Shown here: positions 1-6,447 of the stretch, in pieces
Numbering within the stretch: position 1 is the stretch's first letter
How the letters are laid out: each line of letters opens with the position of its first letter
Source of the DNA: Klebsiella pneumoniae
Lineage (GTDB): Bacteria; Bacteroidota; Bacteroidia; Flavobacteriales; Flavobacteriaceae
Length of the DNA: 10,871 bases
Direction of reading: 5' to 3'
Assembly: GCA_943325355.2 (NCBI GenBank)
Contig: CALPPA020000043.1
Coordinates: forward strand, 1-10,871
Position numbers and translations under genes: made by a program
Notes under the pieces: model-generated
What the model saw: the letters and a program-made list of their open reading frames with translations, nothing else
What the model was told of the DNA's origin: nothing
Database searches by the model: none

Positions 1-117
1 GCCAGAAAAAATGGAAACAACATCCCACGAATTTTTTCCAGCTGCACTCGGTGCTGCAGTTTGCGATTGTCCTAATGAAATAGTCATCAGGAAGAGTAAC
101 ATAAGTAATTTTTTCAT
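1..117 (-). CDS. Secreted protein, N-terminal fragment (39 codons)
   Basis: Only the start of this gene is inside the window; it runs off the left edge. Reading the minus strand from the ATG at 117 gives a typical signal peptide: MKK, a hydrophobic stretch (LLMLLFLMTISLG), then QSQTAAP, with likely cleavage near residues 16-20. The mature start is Ala/Pro-rich and is followed by SWDVVSIFSG. From memory, a segment of this kind (IFS-AYT type) occurs near the N terminus of secreted flavobacterial carbohydrate-active or carbohydrate-binding proteins, including GH16-type enzymes. That resemblance is a recollection, not a demonstrated match. The start is supported by the signal peptide and by the absence of an in-frame upstream alternative in the AT-rich DNA. 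The gene is divergent from the porin at 783 and separated from it by 665 bases. Confidence 0.7.
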   Translation of the reverse strand, partial: MKKLLMLLFLMTISLGQSQTAAPSAAGKNSWDVVSIFSG

Positions 118-191
118 AATAAAAAAGTTTAAGTTTAGGATGGCAAGATAAAAATCAATTCTAATAAGTTTGTTTTTTTTTGGTGTAAGGC

Positions 192-212
192 AACTATACA
201 AAAACTATACAA
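192..212. repeat. Direct repeat of AACTATACAA, 11-bp period
   Basis: AACTATACAA occurs at 192-201 and again at 203-212, so the copies lie on the same helical face about one turn apart. On the minus strand they read TTGTATAGTT. The 9-mer TTGTATAGT recurs on the plus strand at 694-702, near the porin promoter. The pair sits 75-95 bases upstream of the minus-strand gene start, a reasonable place for a regulator binding site. No regulator can be named from sequence alone. Confidence 0.5.
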
Positions 213-240
213 GAAAAATTGTCCAGAATTTTCAAAAAAA

Positions 241-289
241 AAACGCTAAACGCTATAAAAAATAGGGTTTTTAGGCGTCTATAAAAAAT
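241..289. repeat. Overlapping short repeats (AAACGCT x2; CTATAAAAAAT x2)
   Basis: AAACGCT is present twice in tandem (241-247 and 248-254). CTATAAAAAAT is present at 253-263 and 279-289, a 26-bp period. Between them lies TTTTTAGGC (268-276), which belongs to the same word family as the tandem 10-mer at 343-362. The GC islands embedded in A/T runs make these words stand out from the background, but low-complexity DNA raises the chance of coincidence. Confidence 0.4.
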
Positions 290-342
290 GCAATAAAAAT
301 ATTTTTGTAAGTTAAATTTAGATGCAATGTGTTTTTGTAGTG

Positions 343-362
343 TTTTTTAGGCTTTTTTAGGC
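343..362. repeat. Tandem 10-mer TTTTTTAGGC x2
   Basis: TTTTTTAGGC occurs at 343-352 and again at 353-362 with no gap. A third, one-base-shorter version (TTTTTAGGC) lies at 268-276. On the minus strand these read GCCTAAAAAA. The 10-bp period places the AGGC cores on one face of the DNA and phases the T-tracts, which would favour intrinsic bending or cooperative binding. The location is about 230 bases upstream of the minus-strand gene and 420 upstream of the porin. Confidence 0.45.
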
Positions 363-429
363 AATGTTGTAAGGTGTAATTTGTCATTTAAAACATCAAA
401 AAAAAACGAATAATTAAAAAAAACAAAAA

Positions 430-447
430 ATTAAATAGATATTTAAT
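430..447. repeat. AT-only inverted repeat, 8-bp arms
   Basis: The arms ATTAAATA (430-437) and TATTTAAT (440-447) are perfect reverse complements around a 2-base centre (GA). In DNA this AT-rich such palindromes arise readily by chance, so an operator role is only possible. Confidence 0.25.
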
Positions 448-732
448 AATTTTTAATTCATCTTTATTTTATAAAAAAATATAGGGTATTCTCATTTATT
501 TATGATTTTTTTTAGGGTACTAAAAATTATTATATGCAAATTGTACGAATTTATTTAAACTTATGAGTAGTTTAAAAGTTAAATTCTTCGAATATCATCT
601 ACCTCCTGCAGATTAAAGGAGTTAAATTTTTTGAGTAAATTTTTGAAATTCGGGTGAAACAGGTAAATTTTAATTTTAATTAGTTTGACAAAGTTGTATA
701 GTGTTTTTTTGTTTACGCGTTTTTCAATTACC

Positions 733-762
733 TTTGTTTGATTAAGATGCTAAATATAATTG
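733..762 (+). promoter_or_regulatory. Candidate Bacteroidetes-type promoter of the porin gene
   Basis: TTTG at 733-736 is followed 18 bases later by TATAATTG (755-762). The Bacteroidetes sigma-factor consensus is TTTG, about 19 bases, then TAnnTTTG, so the -7 box matches at all but one defined position. Transcription would start near 766-769, leaving a leader of roughly 15 bases before the ATG at 783. A second TTTG at 737-740 is too close to the -7 box to serve. Confidence 0.5.
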
Positions 763-782
763 CTTAATTTATCCCTTTTCAA

Positions 783-2738
783 ATGAGAATTCTCTTTTTC
801 TTATACTTTTTAACTTTTTCAACACTTCTGTTTTCTCAAGAAAAAAAGACCAATGAATTGGATTTTAACAGTAAATACAACAGTTCTGATTCCATAAAAA
901 AACCTAAAGCCAAGCTGGCAACAATAGATTTGTATCGTGTTGTCACTTTAGAAAGAGACACCACTTATATCGATACCTCATTGACTATTAAAAAATTGTA
1001 TAGTTTCAATTATTTACGAAAAGACACTTTTGGTTTGATGCCATTCCCAAATGAAGGACAAACCTACAATACGTTGCAATATAGTTTGAATAGTTTTTCG
1101 CCATTACCAGAATTTGGTTTCAAGGCAAAACACTTCAATTTCAAAGAAGCTAATGAAATACGATACAGTTCTGTGGCAACTCCAGTTACCGAATTATATT
1201 TTAAAACCGTGATGAAACAAGGCCAAAACGTGGATGCATTTTTCACGGTAAATGTTTCACCCAGATTAAATTTTTCTATAGCTTATAAAGGATTGCGCTC
1301 GGAAGGAAGATATATCAATCAACTTTCCAGTACCGGAAATTTCAGGTTTACCACAAGTTACAACACATTAAACAAGCGTTATTTTGCCAATGCCCATTTT
1401 GTTTCGCAAGATATTTTGAATGAAGAAAATGGAGGAATCACGACTATTGAGGACTTCGAAAGTGAGAATCCAGACTTTCAAAACCGAGAAAGATTAGAAG
1501 TTTATTTAACGGATGCCAAGTCGTTCTTAAAAGGGAAGCGAGTGTTTTTGGATCATTTATTTAGAGTCAACTCGAATAAAGGGAGCAATAATTTATATGT
1601 AAGTCATCAATTTAACTACGAAAATAAGTATTTCGAATACAATCAGGCAACAGTTCAGTCATCTGTAGGAGGCAGGACGGTATATCGATTTGGAGATTCC
1701 TATAAAACCAGCGGCATAAACGACCAAACTCATTATAATAAAACCTACAACAAAGTTGGGCTAATCTACGAAAACACAACCTTGGGCAAGTTTCAGTTTT
1801 ATGCTGATGACTTTTTTAGTAATTTTTATTACAATCAGATATTAATTCTTGACGATGAAACCGTTCCAAGTTCGTTGAGCCGAAGAATAAATTCTATTGC
1901 TGGACAATATGACTACCAAAAAAACAAATGGACGGGAAAATTCCTCTTTACAAGATCGGTTACAAATCAATCCCTTTCGAATATGGAGGCTAAATTGCAG
2001 TACGAATTGAATGACGAAACACAATTGTCTTTTCAATATCAAAACATCAACAAGTTGGCAAACGATAACTATAATTTGTACCAAAGTAGCTACGTAAATT
2101 ACAACTGGTCGAATGATTTCAAGAATGAAAAAATAAATTCCATCATTGTCAATGCTAATTCCCCTTGGGTTGATGTTTCGGTGCAATATTCCACATTGAA
2201 CGATCATTTGTATTTTGCAGATGTTTCCACTCCAGACCAAATAGCCTTGAGACAACAAATAATAGCTCCTGCTCAATACGCAAACACTATTAATTATTTG
2301 TCGGTTAAAGCCAGCAATGAATTCAAGTTTGGAAAATTCGCTTTAGACAATACCTTTTTATATCAAAAAGCGGATCAATCAAATGCTATTCTTAATGTTC
2401 CTGAGTTTCTTACTAGAAACACGTTGTATTTTTCTCAGGAAATGTTTCGTAAAGCCTTATTTTTACAAACCGGGGTGACTTTTAATTATTTTACCAATTA
2501 TTATGCAAACGAATATAATCCAGTAATTGCAGAGTTTTTTGTTCAAAACAATAAAGAAATAGGAAACTTTACAAACTTTGATTTTTTTATTAATGCTAAA
2601 ATTCAAAGAACTAGAATTTACCTGATTGCGGAGCATTTTAATTCTTCTTTTTCAGGAAATAATTTTTATTCGTCTCCTAATAATCCGTATCGCGATTTTA
2701 TGATTCGTTTTGGTTTGGTTTGGAATTTTTTCCAATAA
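783..2738 (+). CDS. Putative outer-membrane porin (Porin_10-like family)
   Basis: The product is a 651-residue protein predicted to form an outer-membrane beta-barrel for small-molecule passage. Residues 1-18 form a signal peptide (MRILFFLYFLTFSTLLFSQ, cleavage likely after the FSQ). A polar Lys/Ser/Asn-rich linker reaches to about residue 45. The rest is dominated by alternating aromatic/polar stretches typical of transmembrane beta strands, including YRDFMIRFGLVWNFFQ at the C terminus, which has the aromatic-rich ending of outer-membrane proteins. The early region, with LMPFPNEGQTYNTL and the following FGFKAKHFNF segment, resembles flavobacterial proteins annotated as putative porin. The substrate cannot be inferred. 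The ATG at 783 is preferred because it yields the signal peptide and lies about 20 bases after a -7 box. The next gene begins 16 bases after the stop, so the two may be cotranscribed. Confidence 0.8.
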   Translation: MRILFFLYFLTFSTLLFSQEKKTNELDFNSKYNSSDSIKKPKAKLATIDLYRVVTLERDTTYIDTSLTIKKLYSFNYLRKDTFGLMPFPNEGQTYNTLQYSLNSFSPLPEFGFKAKHFNFKEANEIRYSSVATPVTELYFKTVMKQGQNVDAFFTVNVSPRLNFSIAYKGLRSEGRYINQLSSTGNFRFTTSYNTLNKRYFANAHFVSQDILNEENGGITTIEDFESENPDFQNRERLEVYLTDAKSFLKGKRVFLDHLFRVNSNKGSNNLYVSHQFNYENKYFEYNQATVQSSVGGRTVYRFGDSYKTSGINDQTHYNKTYNKVGLIYENTTLGKFQFYADDFFSNFYYNQILILDDETVPSSLSRRINSIAGQYDYQKNKWTGKFLFTRSVTNQSLSNMEAKLQYELNDETQLSFQYQNINKLANDNYNLYQSSYVNYNWSNDFKNEKINSIIVNANSPWVDVSVQYSTLNDHLYFADVSTPDQIALRQQIIAPAQYANTINYLSVKASNEFKFGKFALDNTFLYQKADQSNAILNVPEFLTRNTLYFSQEMFRKALFLQTGVTFNYFTNYYANEYNPVIAEFFVQNNKEIGNFTNFDFFINAKIQRTRIYLIAEHFNSSFSGNNFYSSPNNPYRDFMIRFGLVWNFFQ

Positions 2739-2754
2739 TGGTTACAATTTAAAA

Positions 2755-4116
2755 ATGAAATATTCAGAAAACATATTAGGTACAATTGGTGGAACACCTT
2801 TAGTTAAACTCAATAAAGTGGTTTCAGGAGTTAAGGCTTTGGTTCTTGCTAAAGTTGAAACGTTCAATCCGGGAAATTCCGTAAAAGATAGAATGGCCGT
2901 AAAAATGATTGAAGATGCTGAAGTCGACGGAAGATTGAAACCTGGTGGAACCATTATCGAAGGAACTTCTGGCAATACTGGAATGGGACTAGCATTGGTA
3001 GCTATCATAAAAGGATACAAATTGATTTGCGTAATTTCGGATAAACAATCCAAAGAAAAAATGGATATTCTTCGTGCAGTTGGAGCAAAAGTGGTCGTTT
3101 GTCCCAATGATGTGGAGCCTACAGACCCGCGTTCGTATTATTCGGTTTCTAAAAGATTAGCCGATGAAACTCCAAATTCTTGGTATGTAAACCAATATGA
3201 TAATTTGTCGAATTCAGTGGCTCATTACGAACAAACGGGTCCTGAGATTTGGGAACAAACGGATGGTAAAATCACCCATTTCATTTCTGGTGTAGGAACC
3301 GGAGGAACCATTTCTGGTGTTGGAAAATATCTAAAAGAGAAAAATCCAAATATAAAAATCTGGGGAATTGACACTTACGGTTCAGTTTTCAAAAAATACC
3401 ACGAAACAGGAATTTTCGACGAAAACGAGATTTATTCCTATATCACCGAAGGAATTGGCGAAGACATTTTACCAAAGAATGTTGACTTTTCATTAATCGA
3501 TGGATTTACAAAAGTAACCGACAAAGATGCCGCAGTTTACACCCGTAAAATTGCACTCGAAGAAGGAATATTTGTAGGTAATTCAGCAGGTGCAGCCATA
3601 AAAGGACTGTTGCAATTGCAAGAACATTTCAAGCCAGAAGATGTTGTCGTGGTTATTTTTCACGATTCAGGAAGTCGTTACGTTGGCAAAATGTTTAACG
3701 ATGACTGGATGCGGGAACGCGGTTTTCTTGACGAGAATATTACAAAAGCAGAAGACATAATAAGGGAAAACCTCACTAGACCATTAGTTGTGGTTCGTAC
3801 CGAAGAATTAGTTTCGCACGCTATCGAAAGAATGCGTAAACACAATATTTCTCAGATACCGGTAATAGACATAACAGGATTTGTAGGTTCAGTAGACGAA
3901 TCTGATTTGTTCCGAAGTTATGTGAATGACAAGAATTTCATCGAAAAACCCATTCGGGAAATTATGGGAAAACCCTATCCAATTGTAAAATTAGGAACCA
4001 CAATCGAAGAAGTTTCCAGATTGTTTACCAAAGAAAACGAAGCCGTTTTAGTAGATTTAGAAAACGGAAGCCATCACATTATCACGAAGTCGGATATAAT
4101 TGGATCAATAAAATAA
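2755..4116 (+). CDS. PLP-dependent cystathionine beta-synthase/cysteine synthase with CBS-domain pair
   Basis: This is a 453-residue fold-type II PLP enzyme of cysteine metabolism. It should catalyse beta-replacement on serine (with homocysteine, giving cystathionine) or on O-acetylserine (with sulfide, giving cysteine). Visible signatures are NPGNSVKDRM with the PLP lysine K44, the substrate-binding loop GTSGNTG (70-76) and the PLP-phosphate loop SGVGTGGTISG (178-188). The C-terminal part, from about 340 to 453, reads as two CBS motifs (a Bateman module, often an adenosyl-ligand sensor), including PLVVVRTEELVSHAIERM and HNISQIPVID. There is no N-terminal heme-binding extension as in the human enzyme. 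The ATG at 2755 is chosen because MKYSENILGTIGGTPLVKL is the normal family start; an upstream TTG at 2710 would overlap the porin and add non-conserved residues. Choosing between the two reactions would need a family tree or an assay. Confidence 0.88.
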   Translation: MKYSENILGTIGGTPLVKLNKVVSGVKALVLAKVETFNPGNSVKDRMAVKMIEDAEVDGRLKPGGTIIEGTSGNTGMGLALVAIIKGYKLICVISDKQSKEKMDILRAVGAKVVVCPNDVEPTDPRSYYSVSKRLADETPNSWYVNQYDNLSNSVAHYEQTGPEIWEQTDGKITHFISGVGTGGTISGVGKYLKEKNPNIKIWGIDTYGSVFKKYHETGIFDENEIYSYITEGIGEDILPKNVDFSLIDGFTKVTDKDAAVYTRKIALEEGIFVGNSAGAAIKGLLQLQEHFKPEDVVVVIFHDSGSRYVGKMFNDDWMRERGFLDENITKAEDIIRENLTRPLVVVRTEELVSHAIERMRKHNISQIPVIDITGFVGSVDESDLFRSYVNDKNFIEKPIREIMGKPYPIVKLGTTIEEVSRLFTKENEAVLVDLENGSHHIITKSDIIGSIK

Positions 4117-4182
4117 AATTATTTAGTTTGAAATCTATAATCAAAAACCGTTAATTCCAACCTCTAACTTCTAACTTTTCCA

Positions 4183-4665
4183 ATGACTTTCACCGCCATA
4201 GATTTTGAAACAGCAACTGGTTACCATCCTTGTTCCGTGGGGATTGTTACCGTTGAAAACGGAGTGATTGTTGACGAATATGTAACTTTAATCAAACCGC
4301 CAAGAAACGAATATTCGCACTTTACGATAGCGGTTCACGGTATTTATCCGCGAGATACAATTAATGCAAAAACCTTTGCACAAGTCTATCCTGAAATTAA
4401 AAAACGGTTGCAAAATAGAGTGGTTGTAGCACATAACGAAAGTTTTGACCGAAATGTCCTTGCCAAATCAATGGCGCTTTATGGTTTAAACTATGACGAG
4501 TTGAATATAGGTTCTCGATGGGAATGCACGGTAAAAATATATAAAGCCAAAGGATTAAGACCAACAAAATTAAGTGATTGTTGCCGTGAAATGGAAATAG
4601 CTTTGAACCACCACGAAGCTTTATCTGATGCTCGGGCTTGCGCCAAATTGTATTTGTTGCGATAG
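4183..4665 (+). CDS. DEDDh-family 3'-5' exonuclease (DnaQ-like)
   Basis: This 160-residue protein is a compact DnaQ-type exonuclease domain related to the epsilon proofreading subunit of DNA polymerase III. All five active-site residues are visible: D7 and E9 in IDFET, D89 in AHNESFD, and H144 and D149 in HHEALSDA, the spacing of the DEDDh subclass. Two metal ions would be bound for hydrolysis from the 3' end. There is no polymerase-binding tail, BRCT or helicase domain, so it is more likely a stand-alone repair or RNA/DNA-trimming exonuclease than the replicative proofreader. It starts 66 bases after the previous gene and has no SD sequence. The C terminus stops soon after the last catalytic helix (LYLLR), and a REP-like repeat begins immediately after the TAG, so the tail may have been shaped by that repeat. 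Confidence 0.85.
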   Translation: MTFTAIDFETATGYHPCSVGIVTVENGVIVDEYVTLIKPPRNEYSHFTIAVHGIYPRDTINAKTFAQVYPEIKKRLQNRVVVAHNESFDRNVLAKSMALYGLNYDELNIGSRWECTVKIYKAKGLRPTKLSDCCREMEIALNHHEALSDARACAKLYLLR

Positions 4666-4700
4666 TCATTGCGAGGGACGGGCGCCATCTCATTTCGTGG
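4666..4700. repeat. Degenerate REP-like dispersed repeat
   Basis: Directly after the exonuclease stop the sequence reads TCATTGCGAGGGACG and then GGGCGCCATCTCATTTCGTG. This matches, with changes, the widely dispersed bacterial palindromic repeat that I recall as GTCATTGCGAGG followed by ACGAAGCAATCTC. In intact copies ATTGC pairs with GCAAT; here the right arm reads GCCAT, so the hairpin is eroded. The block is clearly richer in G and C than its surroundings. Recognition rests on memory of the repeat core, not on finding a second copy in this window. Confidence 0.5.
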
Positions 4701-4758
4701 GCAGAAATTATTATTTTTATTTTTTTGAACGGCAACTTGTCTCTTTTTTTATTACTTT

Positions 4759-4780
4759 AGTCTTTTAGGACGAGTCTTTT
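4759..4780. repeat. Direct repeat AGTCTTTT, 14-bp period
   Basis: AGTCTTTT occurs at 4759-4766 and 4773-4780, separated by AGGACG, in the leader region 35-56 bases before the DUF2851 start codon. The sequence is pyrimidine-rich, so the pair could be a regulatory site or chance. I found no convincing promoter in this gap; the best -7-like word, TACTTTAG at 4753-4760, has no well-placed -33 element. Confidence 0.25.
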
Positions 4781-4814
4781 CTCTTTGTTCTATTATCTAT
4801 AATCTCAAAAAAAA

Positions 4815-6086
4815 ATGAAAGAAGATTTCCTCCACCATTTATGGAAATTCAAGAAATTCGACACCCTGAATTTGAAAACTTTCAATGGAGAGGAAATCAC
4901 GATTGTCAATGTTGGTCAATATTTAGAACTTGCGGGGCCGGATTTTTTTAATGCCCAGATTGTCATTGGCAATCAAAAATGGGCAGGAAACGTAGAGATT
5001 CATCTTAAATCTTCGGATTGGTATGTGCATCAACACGAACGAGATGCGGGGTATGAAAACGTGATTCTTCACGTGGTTTGGGAACACGACACCGAGATTT
5101 TTAGAAGCAATAATACTGAAATTCCAGTTCTAGAACTCAAGAAATACGTTGACACTTCAACAATTGCAAATTACCAATCGTTGATGGCTCCAAAATCTTG
5201 GATATTTTGCGAAAAGCAATTAAAAGAAATCAATGAATTCACTATAAATAATTGGCAAGAGCGTTTGTTTTTCGAACGATTGGAAAGAAAATCAAAACCT
5301 ATTTTCGAGTTATTGACTCAGACAAATCAAGATTGGGAAGCGGTTTTGTTTTGTCTTTTGGCCAAGTATTTTGGGTTGAACACCAATGGCGAAATCTTTT
5401 TGAAAATAGCCCAATCGGTGCCTTTTTCGATTATAAGAAAAGAAAGTTTTGAGGTCGAAAATTTGGAAGCTTTACTCTTGGGAAATGCAGGTTTATTAGA
5501 TGCCGAAAAAGAGGATAATTATTTCAAGGATTTAAAATTCAGGTATTTTTATTTACTGCACAAATACCAATTGGAGAAAGCAATAGTAGAACCCGTGCAG
5601 TTTTTTAAGCATCGACCGGATAATTTCCCGACGATTCGATTGTCTCAATTAGCGAATTTGTATCACAGTCAACAAAATTTGTTTTCAAAAATAAGCACTT
5701 CAACTTCTGTGAAAAGTATTTATGAAATTTTTGAAATCTCGGTTTCGAATTATTGGCAAAACCACTATCTCTTCGATAAAGAAAGTCCAAAGAAAAAGAA
5801 GCAACTTTCCAAATCATTTATAGATTTGATTATAATAAATACGATTGTTCCGCTTCAGTTTGCCTACGCCAAAAGTCAGGGAAAGGAAATTTCCGAGGAT
5901 TTGATTCAGCTTTTAAATGAAGTCGCTCCAGAGAAAAATGCGATTATGGATAAATTCGGTTCCTTTGGAATCAAATCAAAAAATGCTTTTGAAACACAAT
6001 CTTTATTGCAACTCAAAAACGAATATTGCAATAAAAGCCGTTGCCTGGAATGTGCCATTGGAATGGAATTGTTGAAAAAAAGTTAA
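4815..6086 (+). CDS. DUF2851 family protein of unknown function
   Basis: The 423-residue product matches the Bacteroidetes family DUF2851 from its opening (LHHLWKFKKF) and the hallmark block GPDFFNA, WAGNVEIHLKSSDW, HQHERDAGYENVILHVVW (residues 41-89). Within it, D43, E61, H63, D68, H72, H74, D77 and H86 look like a metal or catalytic cluster. A D followed about 18 residues later by E-x-H/K in a beta-hairpin context recalls PD-(D/E)XK-type nucleases, but that is inference only. The middle and C-terminal parts look helical, ending in YCNKSRCLECAIGMELLKK, where C405, C410 and C413 may bind metal or iron-sulfur. There is no signal peptide or membrane segment, so it is probably cytoplasmic. The ATG at 4815 follows an A-run and gives the standard family start. 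A PspC-like gene follows after 60 bases. Confidence 0.85.
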   Translation: MKEDFLHHLWKFKKFDTLNLKTFNGEEITIVNVGQYLELAGPDFFNAQIVIGNQKWAGNVEIHLKSSDWYVHQHERDAGYENVILHVVWEHDTEIFRSNNTEIPVLELKKYVDTSTIANYQSLMAPKSWIFCEKQLKEINEFTINNWQERLFFERLERKSKPIFELLTQTNQDWEAVLFCLLAKYFGLNTNGEIFLKIAQSVPFSIIRKESFEVENLEALLLGNAGLLDAEKEDNYFKDLKFRYFYLLHKYQLEKAIVEPVQFFKHRPDNFPTIRLSQLANLYHSQQNLFSKISTSTSVKSIYEIFEISVSNYWQNHYLFDKESPKKKKQLSKSFIDLIIINTIVPLQFAYAKSQGKEISEDLIQLLNEVAPEKNAIMDKFGSFGIKSKNAFETQSLLQLKNEYCNKSRCLECAIGMELLKKS

Positions 6087-6098
6087 TTTATTGATTCG

Positions 6099-6131
6099 TT
6101 GGATCAAGAATTGTAAAATTTCGTAATTTTA
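6099..6131 (+). promoter_or_regulatory. Weak candidate promoter of the PspC-like gene
   Basis: TTG at 6099-6101 is followed after 22 bases by TAATTTTA (6124-6131), a one-mismatch fit to TAnnTTTG. The spacing is at the long end for Bacteroidetes promoters. The -7 word coincides with the right arm of the inverted repeat at 6113-6132, so the match could be a by-product of that palindrome. Confidence 0.3.
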
Positions 6132-6132
6132 C
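6113..6132. repeat. Perfect 8-bp inverted repeat upstream of the PspC-like gene
   Basis: The arms GTAAAATT (6113-6120) and AATTTTAC (6125-6132) are exact reverse complements around the 4-base loop TCGT. The hairpin lies between the DUF2851 stop and the ATG at 6147. No T-run follows on the plus strand, so it is not a good intrinsic terminator; an operator or a leader hairpin is more likely. Confidence 0.45.
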
Positions 6133-6146
6133 CAAAAATCCAAAGA

Positions 6147-6374
6147 ATGACCGCTGTAATACAACTCAAGTATTTTTTTGAAAAACACGGTTTTCACGTT
6201 TCTTCGCGTCTTGCTGATAGACTGGGAATGCGTGCTTCTGATGTGAGATTATTTTTTATCTACATTAGTTTTGTAACAGCTGGTTTATGGTTTGGGGTCT
6301 ATTTGACATTAGCGTTTTGGATACGATTAAAAGATTTGGTTCGAGCCAAACGCACTTCAGTATTTGATTTGTAG
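6147..6374 (+). CDS. Small PspC-domain-like membrane protein
   Basis: This 75-residue protein resembles the PspC domain (phage-shock-protein C-like), a small inner-membrane domain linked to envelope-stress sensing in other bacteria. The family pattern is visible as SSRLADRLGMRASDVRLFF (19-37), leading into one hydrophobic segment of about residues 34-59 (FIYISFVTAGLWFGVYLTLA), then a basic tail (RLKDLVRAKR) ending SVFDL. Only the domain itself is present, with no extra sensor or toastrack region, and no pspA or pspB lies nearby. The orientation cannot be fixed with confidence, although the basic tail suggests a cytoplasmic C terminus. The gene may be read through from DUF2851 or from its own weak promoter, and is ended by the hairpin at 6390-6434. 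Confidence 0.7.
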   Translation: MTAVIQLKYFFEKHGFHVSSRLADRLGMRASDVRLFFIYISFVTAGLWFGVYLTLAFWIRLKDLVRAKRTSVFDL

Positions 6375-6389
6375 AAACATTTTCAAATA

Positions 6390-6434
6390 AAAAAAGGGAT
6401 TATAAAGTAGTTTGTACTTTAAAATCCCTTTTTT
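6390..6434. terminator. Bidirectional rho-independent terminator
   Basis: An outer stem pairs 6390-6401 (A-run, then GGGATT) with 6423-6434 (AATCCC, then a T-run): 12 bp. After one A-A mismatch, a 7-bp inner stem pairs TAAAGTA (6403-6409) with TACTTTA (6415-6421) around the 5-base loop GTTTG. The A-run on the left and T-run on the right give a U-tract on either strand. The position between convergent genes (PspC-like on plus, permease on minus) fits a shared terminator. Confidence 0.9.
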
Positions 6435-6447
6435 AGGTTAAGATTAA

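Larger units (their letters stand above)
118..782. other. Long AT-rich divergent intergenic region with repeat clusters
   Basis: I see no credible gene in these 665 bases: the DNA is extremely AT-rich with many A and T runs and no recognisable product in either direction. It must hold the control regions of the secreted-protein gene (minus) and the porin gene (plus). It contains several short repeats: paired 10-mers at 192-212, paired 7-mers at 241-254, paired 11-mers at 253-289, a tandem 10-mer at 343-362, and an 18-bp AT palindrome at 430-447. A weak minus-strand -7 candidate, TAGAATTG (163 to 156), lacks a good -33 partner. The length is unusual for a compact flavobacterial genome, so an unrecognised small RNA or a complex regulatory region is possible. 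Confidence 0.6.

Noticed and set aside
343..362. Possible CRISPR-like repeat
   Set aside because: Only two adjoining 10-mers with no spacers; neither repeat length nor architecture fits a CRISPR array.
685..702. TTGACA followed by TATAGT, resembling a sigma-70 promoter upstream of the porin
   Set aside because: The two boxes are only 6 bases apart, far short of about 17, and Bacteroidetes use a different consensus; the TTTG/TATAATTG pair at 733-762 is better.
1842..2276. Long open frame on the minus strand inside the porin gene
   Set aside because: The translation has no family features and lies entirely opposite a well-supported gene.
2710..2754. Upstream TTG start extending the PLP enzyme by 15 residues
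   Set aside because: The extension overlaps the porin gene in another frame and encodes non-conserved residues; the ATG at 2755 gives the normal family N terminus.
4172..4179. TAACTTTT as a -7 box for the exonuclease gene
   Set aside because: It lies three bases from the start codon and has no TTTG about 19 bases upstream, so any transcript would begin inside the gene.
6113..6132. Intrinsic terminator for DUF2851
   Set aside because: The stem is AT-rich and is followed by ACCAAAAATCC, with no T-run on the plus strand.
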